DNA from: an uncultured Gammaproteobacteria bacterium
GTDB taxonomy: Bacteria > Pseudomonadota > Gammaproteobacteria > Pseudomonadales > Pseudohongiellaceae
Direction of reading: 5' to 3'
Assembly: GCA_913048385.1 (NCBI GenBank)
Contig: CAJWVZ010000001.1
Location: 186,001 to 250,000, forward strand
DNA: 64,000 nucleotides
In this document: piece by piece, positions 8,135 to 18,188 of the stretch
How the letters are laid out: every line of letters begins with the position of its first letter
Numbering within the stretch: position 1 is the first letter of the stretch
Position numbers and translations under genes: made by a program
Notes under the pieces: generated by a model
Told to the model about the DNA's origin: nothing
Seen by the model: the letters and a program-made list of their open reading frames with translations, nothing else
The model's database searches: none

Positions 8135-9922
8135 TTGGAATCAGCACGCAACCAGTCTGGGAATTTAGTGACCGTCTCTGAGATTATTAGAAACTCAGGT
8201 AAAATCGAAATTTCTATGCATTATGGCTTGATATGGGAAGTGCCGAAAATTGGATCAGCAACTTCTTCGCTCCAAACTATACGAAAAGGGCAGGATTTAT
8301 TTCTTGAGCGCTTGAAAAGCGATATTTACTCACTTTTAGGTAAGTCGAGTTTTGATGTTTTATTGATAGGCCCGAGCCTCGGACCTTTAGCTAATAAACT
8401 AGACAATGCTACTTTGTTATGCAGTTGGGATTCTTGCGGAGATCCCTATGAGTTTGCGTCCGCCGAAACACCAAGTTATAAAATGGTTTCATCGAAGGAT
8501 TTAGCCAAAGAAAGCTCGGTATCGAACTTTGATTGCGTTTTGATCGAAGGAACGTGGGCACGTTACGATCAGTTATCGTTAATAAATATGAGTCGAAGTT
8601 TACTGCGAGAGAGTGGCACATTGATTATGTTTGGTGAAACTATTGGAGACGACTTATGCAGAGTAAGCACGGATTTAGCAAATGAAAAATCGTTGTTGGC
8701 CCTTGCGGAGCGTGTTGGATTTCAACTAAAAAGCGCTCATGATTTTTCAAAACAGGCGTTGAATACACTTATCATCTTTGAAAATTTTCTGCAGGAGGCA
8801 GGGATACTTGCGGCGGATTTATCAGATGAGCAGCAGGGCTTAAAAGATCATTTCAGAAAAATAAGGCGAGATTTCGAGGAAAACCTTAGGTTATTCGGGG
8901 TTTATGTATTCGATTTAGGAAAAAAATCATTAAAGTCGCATGCTGAAATTGAATTCGGTTCTAAAGAAAGCTTTGACTCTCAAGAGCTCTCTGTATTATT
9001 CGAAGATAGTTTCTCGGAGCCTTTTGACCATGCTCTTTGGGCCTGGAAGTACTCGCCTGCTGATTCTAGATGTATTGTCGCGCGCGATATCGTCAGTGAT
9101 AAAATTGTTGCTCATTACGGTGGAATTCCGAGGTCTATTTCTTACTTTGGTAGCATAGAATTGGCCATTCAGCCTTGTGATGTGATGGTTCAGCCGGAGG
9201 CTCGGTTGAAATACGGAAGAGACAGTTTGTACTTTAAGGTGGCCTCGACTTTTTTGGAAAGAGAAATCGGGTACAGTGCTAAACATTTGTTAGGCTTTGG
9301 CTTTCCTAATTTAAAGACGATGCGTCTATCCACACGATTAGGGCTTTACGAGGAAACTGATGAGTTTATAGAGCTCTCTTATAATAGTAGTGATCTCTCA
9401 GACAAGGTCTTGAAGTCCTCTTTTATAAATCCTGAAACAGATCTAGAGCAGTTTGAGTTAGACTCGTTATGGCAGACGATGCGAGAGGATTTTGTTTCGT
9501 CAATCATCGGAATTCGAAATTTTGAGTATTTAAATTATCGATACGTAAAACACCCCAGGGCTTCGGCGTTTTCTTGGCTGTTGATTCGTGATTGCTCGGG
9601 TTTGCTTAAGGGCCTTGTCGTCTTGAAGGATCATGAAGGGTCAGCGTTGATAATGGATATTGTTGGAGCCAAAACTGACTTCAGAGATATTCTTGTTGAA
9701 GTCCAAAGAGAAGTAATATCGCGGTGGGCAGAAATGGGGTTAGGTTCGCAACGGATCAAGCTTTGGATTACCGCGGGATGGAAAGAGGTGTTAAGGTTAC
9801 CCAAAGTCGTGGAGAAAGATTTAGGCATCAAAATCCCATGTAATAGTTGGAATTCTGGGCCTAAATCTTCAGGGCTTCGTAAAGCTTGGTGGCTGACTGC
9901 TGGCGACATGGATTTTTTATAG
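8135..9922 (+). CDS. Unrecognised methyltransferase-like plus GNAT two-part protein
   Basis: Not a protein I recognise as a named family. Residues about 50-230 look like a class I methyltransferase fold: a glycine loop VLLIGPSLGPLA, an acidic strand end, FDCVLIEGTWARY, and LLRESGTLIMFGE like the usual post-motif strand. Residues about 270-595 look like a GNAT/FemAB-type acyltransferase: FEDSFSEPFDHALWAWKY, IVAHYGGIPR, FGFPNLKTMR, and an end WWLTAGDMDFL of the kind that closes many GNAT sugar or amine acyltransferases. The start is uncertain: TTG at 8135 gives 595 residues, ATG at 8216 gives 568. No signal peptide or membrane helix is seen. It lies alone between regB (divergent) and an acyl-CoA ligase 55 bases downstream, which might supply its acyl donor; this is only inference. 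Confidence 0.55.
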   Translation: MESARNQSGNLVTVSEIIRNSGKIEISMHYGLIWEVPKIGSATSSLQTIRKGQDLFLERLKSDIYSLLGKSSFDVLLIGPSLGPLANKLDNATLLCSWDSCGDPYEFASAETPSYKMVSSKDLAKESSVSNFDCVLIEGTWARYDQLSLINMSRSLLRESGTLIMFGETIGDDLCRVSTDLANEKSLLALAERVGFQLKSAHDFSKQALNTLIIFENFLQEAGILAADLSDEQQGLKDHFRKIRRDFEENLRLFGVYVFDLGKKSLKSHAEIEFGSKESFDSQELSVLFEDSFSEPFDHALWAWKYSPADSRCIVARDIVSDKIVAHYGGIPRSISYFGSIELAIQPCDVMVQPEARLKYGRDSLYFKVASTFLEREIGYSAKHLLGFGFPNLKTMRLSTRLGLYEETDEFIELSYNSSDLSDKVLKSSFINPETDLEQFELDSLWQTMREDFVSSIIGIRNFEYLNYRYVKHPRASAFSWLLIRDCSGLLKGLVVLKDHEGSALIMDIVGAKTDFRDILVEVQREVISRWAEMGLGSQRIKLWITAGWKEVLRLPKVVEKDLGIKIPCNSWNSGPKSSGLRKAWWLTAGDMDFL

Positions 9923-9977
9923 TCTTTGCGCTGAAATGTTTTAAGGGTTCAAAAACTTTGGAAGGGATATTGTAGAA

Positions 9978-11630
9978 ATGAGTTTAAAGAATATCTATGA
10001 GTTGGGGCTCGATAAAAATTCCGCAAATTTTGCTCCGCTTACCCCACTCAATTTTATTGAGCGAGCGGCATCCGTTTTTCCAGAGAGAATATCAATTATT
10101 AACGGTGCACAGAAATTTACCTGGAATCAGACTTATTATCGCAGCTGCTTGCTTGCCTCTGCACTCAGTAAATTTGGTGTGGGTATCGGCGATACTGTTT
10201 CCTTTATGGGGGCAAATACCCCAGAAACATTCGAGGCGCATTTTGGAGTCCCTATGACGGGGGCGGTACTCAATGCTTTAAATGTCAGGCTTGATTCAAA
10301 AGCGATAGCCTTTATTTTGGAGCATGCGGAAACAAAGATTCTTTTCACAGATAGCGAATATAGCTCAACGATCTCTGACGCCTTGGCTCTGATGCAGCAT
10401 AAACCTGTTGTTGTTGATATCGATGATACGCAGTTTGGTGGAGGAGAATTATTAGGGGAAATGGATTATGAGGCTTTTATCGCGGGTGGCGACGATTCTT
10501 ATCATAATTTTAAGGTTGCGGATGAATGGCAGGCAATCGCACTTAACTATACATCAGGGACTACGGGTGATCCTAAAGGCGTGGTCTCACATCACCGCGG
10601 GGCTTACTTAAACGCAATCTCAATGTCTCTTTGTTGGGAGCTCACGGGACATCCAGTGTACCTTTGGACCCTTCCCATGTTTCATTGCAACGGTTGGTGC
10701 TTCCCTTGGACTATAGCCCTCCTAGCCGGAACTAATGTTTGTTTACGACATGTCCGCGACGAGGCGATTTACCAGGCGATGCGAGATCATGAGGTTACTC
10801 ACTTCTGCGGCGCTCCCGTGGTCTTAAATACGCTCTTGAATGCATCCGATGAGGTCAAAATTGGAATGCGGAAAGGAATAAAAGCAATGACCGCTGGTGC
10901 AGCACCCCCTGCTGCAGTATTGGCCGGAATGGATGAAATGGGGTTTGAGGTTACCCATGTTTACGGGTTAACGGAGACTTATGGCCCGTGTGTAGTTAAT
11001 TCGCCCCACGATACTTGGATTAGGCTGGGCGCTGAGCAGCGTGCTGAATTAGCAGCTCGGCAAGGAGTAAGGGCTCCGCTTCAGGATGAGGTGATGGTTG
11101 CGGATCCAGAGAGCCTTGAACCTGTGCCCAAGGATGGCGAAACGATGGGTGAAATTTTTATGCGAGGAAATCTTGTCATGAAAGGCTACTTGAAAAATTC
11201 AACCACGACTGAGAATGCCTTTAAAGGAGGTTGGTTCCACTCTGGAGATTTAGCCGTCTGGCACTCAGATGGGTATATTCAAATCAAGGATCGATCGAAA
11301 GATATAATTATTTCTGGCGGGGAGAATATCTCATCATTAGAAGTCGAGTCAGTGCTTTTTCGGCATCCTAAAATAATGGAAGCAGCGGTTGTTGCGAGTA
11401 CTGATGAGAAATGGGGCGAAGTCCCTTGTGCCTTCGTGAGTTTAAAGCCGGGAGGGATGATGAGCGAAGACGAGGTGGTGAGTTACTGTCGGTCAGAGTT
11501 AGCAGGGTTTAAAACTCCGAAAAAAATCGTTTTTGGAAAGATCGAAAAAACTTCTACAGGGAAGGTTCAAAAATATATTCTTCGTGATCGAGCAAATAAA
11601 GCGGCTTATGCGGGAATGAATAAAAACTGA
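9978..11630 (+). CDS. AMP-forming acyl-CoA synthetase
   Basis: Adenylate-forming ligase of 550 residues activating a carboxylic acid to its CoA thioester through an acyl-AMP. Motifs present: P-loop YTSGTTGDPKGV, the A4-A5 region VYGLTETYGP, A7 SGDLAVWHSDGYIQIKDRSKD, and the catalytic Lys region STGKVQKYILRD near the end. The TLPMFHCNGWCFPWT stretch is typical of the medium-chain/DmdB-like branch, which includes methylmercaptopropionate-CoA ligases; DMSP degradation is thus possible but no other dmd gene is seen. It follows the two-part MTase/GNAT gene and precedes an MBL hydrolase, all on the plus strand with gaps of 35-55 bases, so an operon is likely. Confidence 0.85.
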   Translation: MSLKNIYELGLDKNSANFAPLTPLNFIERAASVFPERISIINGAQKFTWNQTYYRSCLLASALSKFGVGIGDTVSFMGANTPETFEAHFGVPMTGAVLNALNVRLDSKAIAFILEHAETKILFTDSEYSSTISDALALMQHKPVVVDIDDTQFGGGELLGEMDYEAFIAGGDDSYHNFKVADEWQAIALNYTSGTTGDPKGVVSHHRGAYLNAISMSLCWELTGHPVYLWTLPMFHCNGWCFPWTIALLAGTNVCLRHVRDEAIYQAMRDHEVTHFCGAPVVLNTLLNASDEVKIGMRKGIKAMTAGAAPPAAVLAGMDEMGFEVTHVYGLTETYGPCVVNSPHDTWIRLGAEQRAELAARQGVRAPLQDEVMVADPESLEPVPKDGETMGEIFMRGNLVMKGYLKNSTTTENAFKGGWFHSGDLAVWHSDGYIQIKDRSKDIIISGGENISSLEVESVLFRHPKIMEAAVVASTDEKWGEVPCAFVSLKPGGMMSEDEVVSYCRSELAGFKTPKKIVFGKIEKTSTGKVQKYILRDRANKAAYAGMNKN

Positions 11631-11665
11631 GAATAAAAAGTTACAACATTAGATGGGAGATGAAA

Positions 11666-12727
11666 ATGAGAAAGTCTAAAGGAATACTTAATTTGATAAC
11701 TACTGCTTTCTTTCTATTTCCTTTTGGTGTCTTTGGCCAGGGTGCAATTAAAGAATCAGAGACGCATCGGTTTGAAGAAGTTGCAAATGGTGTTTGGTTG
11801 GGAACTGGGATTGGGTCAGTTTTTACACAGAGTAATGTTATGGTGTTGGTTGGTGAATTCGATGTACTCGTAGTTGATTCTCATGTTACTCCGGCCGCAT
11901 CGCGTGCGCTGATTGATTCAATTCCGATTTTAAGTGACAAGCCCATCAGATATTTAGTTAACAGTCATTATCATTTTGACCATGCTCATGGCAATCAGGC
12001 TTTCCCTTCAGGGATAGAAATTATTGGACATGAATTTACTCGTGCAAAGCTAAATGGAGACTTAGGAAATGTGTTAGAAGAAAATACTTTTATCAGTTTT
12101 ACAAGCCGAGTTCCTGATCAGGTATTGCGTCTTGAACAGCAAGCTGCTGCTGAGGAAAGTTCAGAGCGAAGAACCATGCTTCTAGACAGAAGTCATATGA
12201 TGCAGAATCATATTGAGGAGCTGGAAGAAGTTGTTCCAACACCTCCTAATATTACCTTAGATGATAAACTTACTCTTTTTCAAGTGGTCGCTTGGGGAAG
12301 CAGAGAAATACAGCTTCTTCATTTTGGTCGGGCTCACACGGGCGGTGATGTTGTTGTTTATCTTCCTTCAGAGGAAGTAGTTTTTACGGGCGACATGATG
12401 CTGCCAGGTTTAGCTTACATGGGAGATGGGCATGTGGACGAGTGGCCTGATACGCTCGAAGGGCTTAAATCTCTGGATTTCAATACCTGGCTGCCAGGCC
12501 ATGGCCCAGTAATGCGGTCCAAGGAGTTGATTGAGCACTTTCAAGCGTACCTCAGGGATCTATGGAGCAGGACGTCAGCTTTTTACAATCGAGGGTTGAG
12601 TGCGGACGCAGTGGCAGAACAAATTGATATGACTGACCATAGCCAAAATTTTGCACAGATTGTCGATATTGGCGCTGATGTTCGAGCCGTTCGCCGTATC
12701 TTTGAACTATTAGATACTCGTCCATAA
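11666..12727 (+). CDS. Exported metallo-beta-lactamase-fold hydrolase
   Basis: About 353 residues with an N-terminal signal peptide (LITTAFFLFPFGVFG, cleaved near GQG). The zinc motif HxHxDH is seen as NSHYHFDHAHGN, with later ligands in GRAHTGGD, FTGDMM and the LPGHGP turn, so both metal sites look intact. Between residues about 140 and 190 there is an insertion rich in Glu and Gln, probably helical. Start ATG 11666 is chosen because GGGAG stands six bases upstream; ATG 11660 is too close to it. It is the last gene of the group begun by the acyl-CoA ligase. Likely a periplasmic hydrolase of an ester, lactone or similar; the substrate is unknown. Confidence 0.78.
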   Translation: MRKSKGILNLITTAFFLFPFGVFGQGAIKESETHRFEEVANGVWLGTGIGSVFTQSNVMVLVGEFDVLVVDSHVTPAASRALIDSIPILSDKPIRYLVNSHYHFDHAHGNQAFPSGIEIIGHEFTRAKLNGDLGNVLEENTFISFTSRVPDQVLRLEQQAAAEESSERRTMLLDRSHMMQNHIEELEEVVPTPPNITLDDKLTLFQVVAWGSREIQLLHFGRAHTGGDVVVYLPSEEVVFTGDMMLPGLAYMGDGHVDEWPDTLEGLKSLDFNTWLPGHGPVMRSKELIEHFQAYLRDLWSRTSAFYNRGLSADAVAEQIDMTDHSQNFAQIVDIGADVRAVRRIFELLDTRP

Positions 12728-12782
12728 GCCCTTCGCGCCGCATGAGCCTTTGATTGTGATGGCGGGGATTAAAGTTTAAAGA

Positions 12783-14093
12783 TTACGGATCAATTTTTTG
12801 GTACGGAGCGATGTCAAAGGGCTGATTGCTGCGGCTATTAATAATTGATTGCATTGCGGTAACGCCCAAGTCTTGCCTCGCATTAAGGTGCCGATAGGAC
12901 GTAATCTGGGTCAACATAATTCCGATCATGTTTTCGATCGGGTCAACAAAAAATATAGTGCCCCAAGCGCCACCCCAGGTAAATGTGCCGGGAGTAAACG
13001 GGTCCCGTGCTTTACCTGGATCATTGAGGATTCCAAAGCCTAAACCAAACGTATATCCGGGGCCCCGGATATAAATATCGTTGTCTTCGGTATGATTTGT
13101 AATCATTAAGTTAATAGTCTTTGGGCTCAGTAATCTGACCCCACCGAATTCGCCTCCATTGAGGAGCATCTGACTAAATCGGAAATAATCCGCCGCGGTC
13201 GAAGAAAGGCCTGCTGTGCCTCCAAAATATTCAGTTTCTCGGTAGGTCGCAGCCCTGAATAGTTCTATTTTTTTCTCGGGACCGGAAGGGCTGTAAACAG
13301 ACGCTACTCGGTTTAACTTTTCTCGCGGAACAATGTAATCTGTATCATCCATTTTTAGCGGGACAAATATTCTTTCTTTCAAAAAGTCGCGTAAGGGTTG
13401 ATTTGATATCCTCTCTACTAATAACGCGACATAGTCAGTTGAGGCACCATACTGCCAAGTCTCGCCTGGGTGAAAAGCGAGGGGAAGCGGAGCTCGGGCC
13501 AGAATTGTTTCCTCTAGAGTGTCTTTTCGGTCGAGTAAACTGATCTCTTCAGGATATAAAGCATCGCGAGATGGGTTAACGCCCGCAGTATGGGCTAGGA
13601 CGTCTCTAAAAGTTATTGGCGAGGCTGCTTCAATGCGCTGAGTCTTCCCGTTGCTTTGGCTGATAACTTCTTTACCGACAATCTCTGGAATCCAGTCAGA
13701 AATCGGGTCGGTTAATAAAAACCGACCCTCTTCGTAGAGCATCATGAGTGCTACAGAAACGATCGGTTTCGTCATAGACATGATAACGAAAAGCGTGTCA
13801 TTTTCCATTTTTTCGTCGTTTTCTTTACTTTTCCAACCCTGTGATTTGAAGTGGATTATTTTGCCATCACGGGCGATTAACGTAACAGTCCCGGCGAGAT
13901 ATTCATTATCAATATAGCGCTGCATAGACTCTTCTAAACGCTCTAAGCGATGCGAAGAGACACCGACGGATTCGGGCGTGGCAAAAGGTAGTCCCTCAAA
14001 CGCAAAAGTCTGACTCGGAAGGAAGATCAAAAGCGTCAGATGTATGAAGCTGATCGATCTAAGCCAGTTTGTCAGGATCGTAGTTTTATTCAT
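12783..14093 (-). CDS. Exported serine hydrolase, class C beta-lactamase fold
   Basis: 436 residues, signal peptide at the N-terminus (SFIHLTLLIFLPSQTFA). The nucleophile motif SxxK is SMTK in FVIMSMTKPIVS; the second motif region is WQYGASTDYVALL, and a later FTWGGAWGTIFFVDP stands for the third. This is the esterase/penicillin-binding-like family (EstB, PBP4*), usually acting on esters or small peptides, rarely conferring antibiotic resistance. It is convergent with the MBL hydrolase (55 bases) and divergent from the thioesterase. No link to either is proven. Confidence 0.8.
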   Translation of the reverse strand: MNKTTILTNWLRSISFIHLTLLIFLPSQTFAFEGLPFATPESVGVSSHRLERLEESMQRYIDNEYLAGTVTLIARDGKIIHFKSQGWKSKENDEKMENDTLFVIMSMTKPIVSVALMMLYEEGRFLLTDPISDWIPEIVGKEVISQSNGKTQRIEAASPITFRDVLAHTAGVNPSRDALYPEEISLLDRKDTLEETILARAPLPLAFHPGETWQYGASTDYVALLVERISNQPLRDFLKERIFVPLKMDDTDYIVPREKLNRVASVYSPSGPEKKIELFRAATYRETEYFGGTAGLSSTAADYFRFSQMLLNGGEFGGVRLLSPKTINLMITNHTEDNDIYIRGPGYTFGLGFGILNDPGKARDPFTPGTFTWGGAWGTIFFVDPIENMIGIMLTQITSYRHLNARQDLGVTAMQSIINSRSNQPFDIAPYQKIDP

Positions 14094-14289
14094 GGTAAGA
14101 TAACCTTCTTCAAGGATGGTAAAAAATTGTTTTGTTAAAGGACCTGATTACTATATCGATCTTGGTATCGTTTGGAAATAGAACTGTGTAGATGGTGTAT
14201 TTTTTCACGAAGTTATTCTAAGACGAGGCATTTTTTTCTTCAGGTAGAAAAAAATATGTTTCACTTAAGTACATGAGAGAAATAAAAAG

Positions 14290-14718
14290 ATGAGTAATTT
14301 CGACGAGTTAACTCGGCCAGTTTTTTTCCAGCCGGGCCATAATGCGGGGGACTTAGTAGAGTCTACGCAGTGGAAAATATTGAGGGAAGATCGAGGAAAG
14401 GTAGAGGTCGAGGCTCATCTACCGTCACATCTGTTAAATCCGCGCGGGCAACTCTTCGGCGGGTTTACCGGTACTTACGTTGACATGATTTCAATTTATA
14501 CAATGCGAACCCTCTACTCACAAGAAAATAGATTCAAATGGTCTGCAACAGTAAACATGCGTATCGATTACTTCGCCCCAGTTCTAGGGCCAAATTTTCA
14601 TCTAACAGGAGAGTTGATTAAAGAAGGCCGCAGTACGTGTTTGATTTCAACACTTTTTTGCGATTCAGATGGCAATAAATTAGTGTATGCTTTAACCACG
14701 CTGCGTAAAAGCGATTGA
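14290..14718 (+). CDS. PaaI-type hotdog thioesterase
   Basis: 142 residues, the family's usual length. It reads as a single hotdog fold: the central helix has NPRGQLFGGFTGTYVDMIS, where family members carry HGG-type and Asp/Glu active residues (here the Gly-Gly and Asp are visible), followed by SATVNMRIDYFAPV. Such enzymes hydrolyse acyl- or aryl-CoA esters and often relieve CoA trapping in degradation pathways. It stands alone between the divergent serine hydrolase and the convergent amtB. Start ATG 14290 with a purine-rich GAGAGAAATAAAAAG before it. Confidence 0.7.
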   Translation: MSNFDELTRPVFFQPGHNAGDLVESTQWKILREDRGKVEVEAHLPSHLLNPRGQLFGGFTGTYVDMISIYTMRTLYSQENRFKWSATVNMRIDYFAPVLGPNFHLTGELIKEGRSTCLISTLFCDSDGNKLVYALTTLRKSD

Positions 14719-14759
14719 ATTTGCAAATCGTTGAATCAATGCTTTAAAGCCCGGGAACT

Positions 14760-16085
14760 CTAAATCGAATAGCCTTTTTCATCGTGATCAACGATATCGA
14801 GCCCCTGCTCTTCATCATCCTTGCTGACTCTTATGCCCCCGGTTAAAACAGAAACCAATTTCAACAAAACGATAGTAAGTATGGCTGTGTAAACGGCCAC
14901 TGCTAAGATACCTACTAGCTGAACTCCAACCTGAGATCCGATACTTGCTCCGTCTGCTAAACCTCTGCCGCCAAAAACTCCGAGGTCTGATGAAACCAAT
15001 ATTCCAGCAAGGAAGGTCCCTACTATCCCGCCGACACCATGAACAGGGAATACATCTAAAGAATCGTCGACGCGTAATTTTTGTTTTAGATAATTAGTTG
15101 CAGTGTAACAAATGACGCCTCCAGCGAATCCTGCAATCAGCGCGCCGGCAGGACCGACTGATCCTGAGGCAGGAGTGATGGTCGCTAAGCCTGCTACCAT
15201 GCCAGTGATTGCACCTAGCCCGCTGGGCTTTCCGTATTTTACCCATTCAATAATCATCCATGTAACTGCCCCGGTGGCAGCAGAGATATGCGTCACAAAC
15301 ATTGCCATACCAGCCGATCCATCAGCTGCAAGCGCACTGCCCGCATTGAATCCAAACCAACCAACCCAGAGCATTCCAGCACCAGTAAAACTCATTGTAA
15401 GATTATGCGGCATCATGGGTGAAGAAAGGAATCCTTGTCGCGGTCCGAGCACAACCGCCGTTATAAGGGCTCCAACTCCAGCTGTGATATGAACTACGGT
15501 GCCACCAGCAAAGTCTATTAATCCCAATTCAGCTAGCCATCCACCGCCCCACACCCAATTAGCAACCGGGAAATAAATGACCAATGTCCAAAGGGTAGTA
15601 AAAAGAAGCATTGAAGAAAATTTTATCCGCTCTACGAAGGCTCCGACCATCAACGCAGGAGTTATTATTGCGAATGTCATTTGAAAAGAGGCAAACACGG
15701 TCTCGGGAATGTCACCAGACACTGAGTTGACATTAATTCCAATAAAAAGTGACTTACTTAACCCACCCCAATATAAAGATTCTGACGGACCAAAGGCAAT
15801 GCTGTAACCAACAACTAGCCAAAGTATGGAGATAACTGCGGCAATAGCGAAACATTGCATAAGAACAGATAAAACATTTTTAGTGCGAACAAGGCCTGCA
15901 TAAAAAAGGGATAACCCAGGTAAAGTCATGAATAAGACGAGAGCGGTAGAAGTTAAAATCCACGCGGTGTTCGCACCATTTAATTCTTGCGCAGACGCAA
16001 GGTTTGGAAGTACCAACAGTGTGGTTAAGAAACATATTTTTGCCGAGAAAATTTGATAAAACAACCGATTCGTGCCTGTGCTCAT
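14760..16085 (-). CDS. amtB: Ammonium transporter AmtB
   Basis: Inner-membrane ammonium channel, 441 residues including an N-terminal signal sequence (LTTLLVLPNLASAQ), as is usual in Proteobacteria. Eleven helices are recognisable. Key residues present: the two pore histidines in FAGGTVVHITAGVGAL and DVFPVHGVGGIVGT, the phenylalanine gate region and the Trp-rich external vestibule (WVGWFGFNAGSAL). The tail ends in an acidic cytosolic segment that would meet GlnK. It is the second gene of the glnK-amtB operon with only 2 bases between them. Expression is expected under nitrogen limitation; no convincing sigma-54 site was found upstream of glnK. Confidence 0.95.
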   Translation of the reverse strand: MSTGTNRLFYQIFSAKICFLTTLLVLPNLASAQELNGANTAWILTSTALVLFMTLPGLSLFYAGLVRTKNVLSVLMQCFAIAAVISILWLVVGYSIAFGPSESLYWGGLSKSLFIGINVNSVSGDIPETVFASFQMTFAIITPALMVGAFVERIKFSSMLLFTTLWTLVIYFPVANWVWGGGWLAELGLIDFAGGTVVHITAGVGALITAVVLGPRQGFLSSPMMPHNLTMSFTGAGMLWVGWFGFNAGSALAADGSAGMAMFVTHISAATGAVTWMIIEWVKYGKPSGLGAITGMVAGLATITPASGSVGPAGALIAGFAGGVICYTATNYLKQKLRVDDSLDVFPVHGVGGIVGTFLAGILVSSDLGVFGGRGLADGASIGSQVGVQLVGILAVAVYTAILTIVLLKLVSVLTGGIRVSKDDEEQGLDIVDHDEKGYSI

Positions 16086-16087
16086 TT

Positions 16088-16480
<393 letters not shown>

Positions 16481-16605
16481 CTATTTTTTTACGAATGACA
16501 CAATCGCTTTTTCAGTTTTTTTGATTTGCCGCCGGTTGATAGCGAGCTTAACATGAGAGGTGAAGTTCCATCAATTGACTCGTGCTCTGACGAACTCCTA
16601 TATTT

Positions 16606-17544
16606 TCAGTTTGCGTCTTTTATAACCTCGTCAATTGACCCCCTTTTTCGAGCCCAACGACTTGCAAGAAAGGATCCCGAAAGATTATGCCAAATGCTAA
16701 ATAGTGCACCCGGTAACGCAGCAGTAGCTGAAAAATGTTGCAGTGCAAGCGCGACACCGAGCCCGGAGTTTTGCATTCCCACTTCAATTGCAATGGTTTG
16801 GCTCTGGCGTAAATTGAAACCAAAAAGACGACTGACTGCAAAACCAATTCCGATTCCAAGGATGTTGTGAAGGATTACAGCGGTGATCACTAAAAGGCCT
16901 ACTTGAGTAAGCATTTCTGCATTAAGTGCAACAACGATACCGATAATTATTAAGATTAACAGCATAGATAATGGAGACACTAATTTCTCAATTATTTCTT
17001 GCTTGCCACCAATCCAATTACTAACAAGAACTCCTGCTATCACAGGTATTAATACAAGCTGAATCATGCTTAATAGCATGGAAACCGTATCAACTTCGAT
17101 CGTGTCAGAGAGATAAAACCCGATTAACGCTGGGGTGATGAACACTCCGAGTGTTGTCGATGTAAGTGTCATACAAATTGAAAGAGCGACGTCGCCTCGT
17201 GCGATATAACACATCACATTCGACGCAGTGCCTCCGGCACAACTTCCGACGAGGATCATTCCAGCGGTGATTTGTGGCGACAGATGCAAAAGGGTCGAAA
17301 GTTCTAAAGCTATAACTGGCATTAATAGAAACTGCAGCGCGACGCCAACAACAACGGGGCCTGGCTCATTTAAAATTCGGAAAATGTCGCTTTTCTTTAG
17401 CGTCAACCCCATCATAAACATTATAATCGATAGGCAAGGAACAATGGCCGGCTGAGCGGATGATAATAATTCGTTGGCCCAGAGTGATAGGCCGGTAGTA
17501 AACAAGGCAAGAATTGGAAAAATAGTCAATGTACGATTGGTCAT
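16606..17544 (-). CDS. Bile acid:sodium symporter family (BASS) transporter
   Basis: Inner-membrane, probably sodium-coupled carrier of organic anions, 312 residues with about ten helices. The family's conserved block GSCAGGTASNVMCYIARGDVALSICMT is present, with a second EVGMQNSGLGVALA that holds the crossover helix. BASS members carry pyruvate, pantoate, 2-oxo acids or sulfur-containing compounds; the actual substrate here cannot be told. It is a single gene, 179 bases upstream of the glnK operon in the same direction. Confidence 0.85.
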   Translation of the reverse strand: MTNRTLTIFPILALFTTGLSLWANELLSSAQPAIVPCLSIIMFMMGLTLKKSDIFRILNEPGPVVVGVALQFLLMPVIALELSTLLHLSPQITAGMILVGSCAGGTASNVMCYIARGDVALSICMTLTSTTLGVFITPALIGFYLSDTIEVDTVSMLLSMIQLVLIPVIAGVLVSNWIGGKQEIIEKLVSPLSMLLILIIIGIVVALNAEMLTQVGLLVITAVILHNILGIGIGFAVSRLFGFNLRQSQTIAIEVGMQNSGLGVALALQHFSATAALPGALFSIWHNLSGSFLASRWARKRGSIDEVIKDAN

Positions 17545-17592
17545 GTTCGCGGGCTATTGATACGCTCTAAATGATATAAGATAGGCTAGATA

Positions 17593-18174
17593 TTGATATT
17601 ACTTAATTGTTACAAGAAAAAAGAGAAATTGGGAGTCTTAATTGATTCGATCCTTGTGATATTGCTGTTACTTTCTTCGAATTTTTTATTTGCCATTGAG
17701 AGTGAGGAAGACAAGCTCGGGTTTTTCAACTTTGACACTCTGACTCTTGAGTGGGGCAGGGCGCCCGAGAGTCAGCTTAGCTTGAATAAGTTCGCCCTCA
17801 ATGCTCTATCAAAGCTTGTCGATTCGGAAGAAGAGAGCGGGTTTCTTTTAAAACTTGAACATGTAAGTATCGCTAAATATGAATTTGAGTTCGATAATTT
17901 TCTTGAAATTGATGATGATCTAGTAGAAATCGACCGAGACCTTGCTGTGAACGGTTGGGATCGTGTAGTGATGCGTCGACTAGACAGACAATTTTCTGCG
18001 TTGTACCTGAAACTTTCTCAGAGGGTGTCCGTTGCTGGGGTTGTTTTGATCGTGTTGGAGGGCGACACAGCGTTGTTAGTTAATCTTGTGGGTGCGCTTA
18101 ATCAAGGCGAACTGAATCAAATCGGGCGTTATTTTGAAATAAGTGAATTAGAAACACTGAAATTTAAGCGGTAA
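17593..18174 (+). CDS. DUF4252-like exported protein
   Basis: 193 residues from the first possible codon, with a hydrophobic export signal (SILVILLLLSSNFLFA) and a mature part that ends in a DUF4252-like pattern: a WDRVVMRRLDRQFSALYLKL strand pair, a VVLIVLEGDTALLVNLVGAL stretch and a short helix before the end. The role of this family is unknown. The start is uncertain: the frame opens with TTG at 17593, and a GTG at 17656 would give a shorter signal peptide. Divergent from the BASS symporter and convergent with the next membrane protein. Confidence 0.6.
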   Translation: MILLNCYKKKEKLGVLIDSILVILLLLSSNFLFAIESEEDKLGFFNFDTLTLEWGRAPESQLSLNKFALNALSKLVDSEEESGFLLKLEHVSIAKYEFEFDNFLEIDDDLVEIDRDLAVNGWDRVVMRRLDRQFSALYLKLSQRVSVAGVVLIVLEGDTALLVNLVGALNQGELNQIGRYFEISELETLKFKR

Positions 18175-18188
18175 AGCTCTTTGGAGAT

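Noticed and set aside
9978-11630. DMSP degradation (DmdB) call for the acyl-CoA ligase
   Set aside because: Sequence style allows it, but no dmdA, dmdC or dmdD is near, so a general acyl-CoA ligase is kept.
12783-14093. Antibiotic-resistance beta-lactamase
   Set aside because: SMTK and layout fit the esterase/PBP4-like group; no resistance-type context.
14230-14255. 10-bp inverted repeat of T-run and A-run before the thioesterase
   Set aside because: Homopolymer-rich arms of low information; probably just an AT-rich promoter region.
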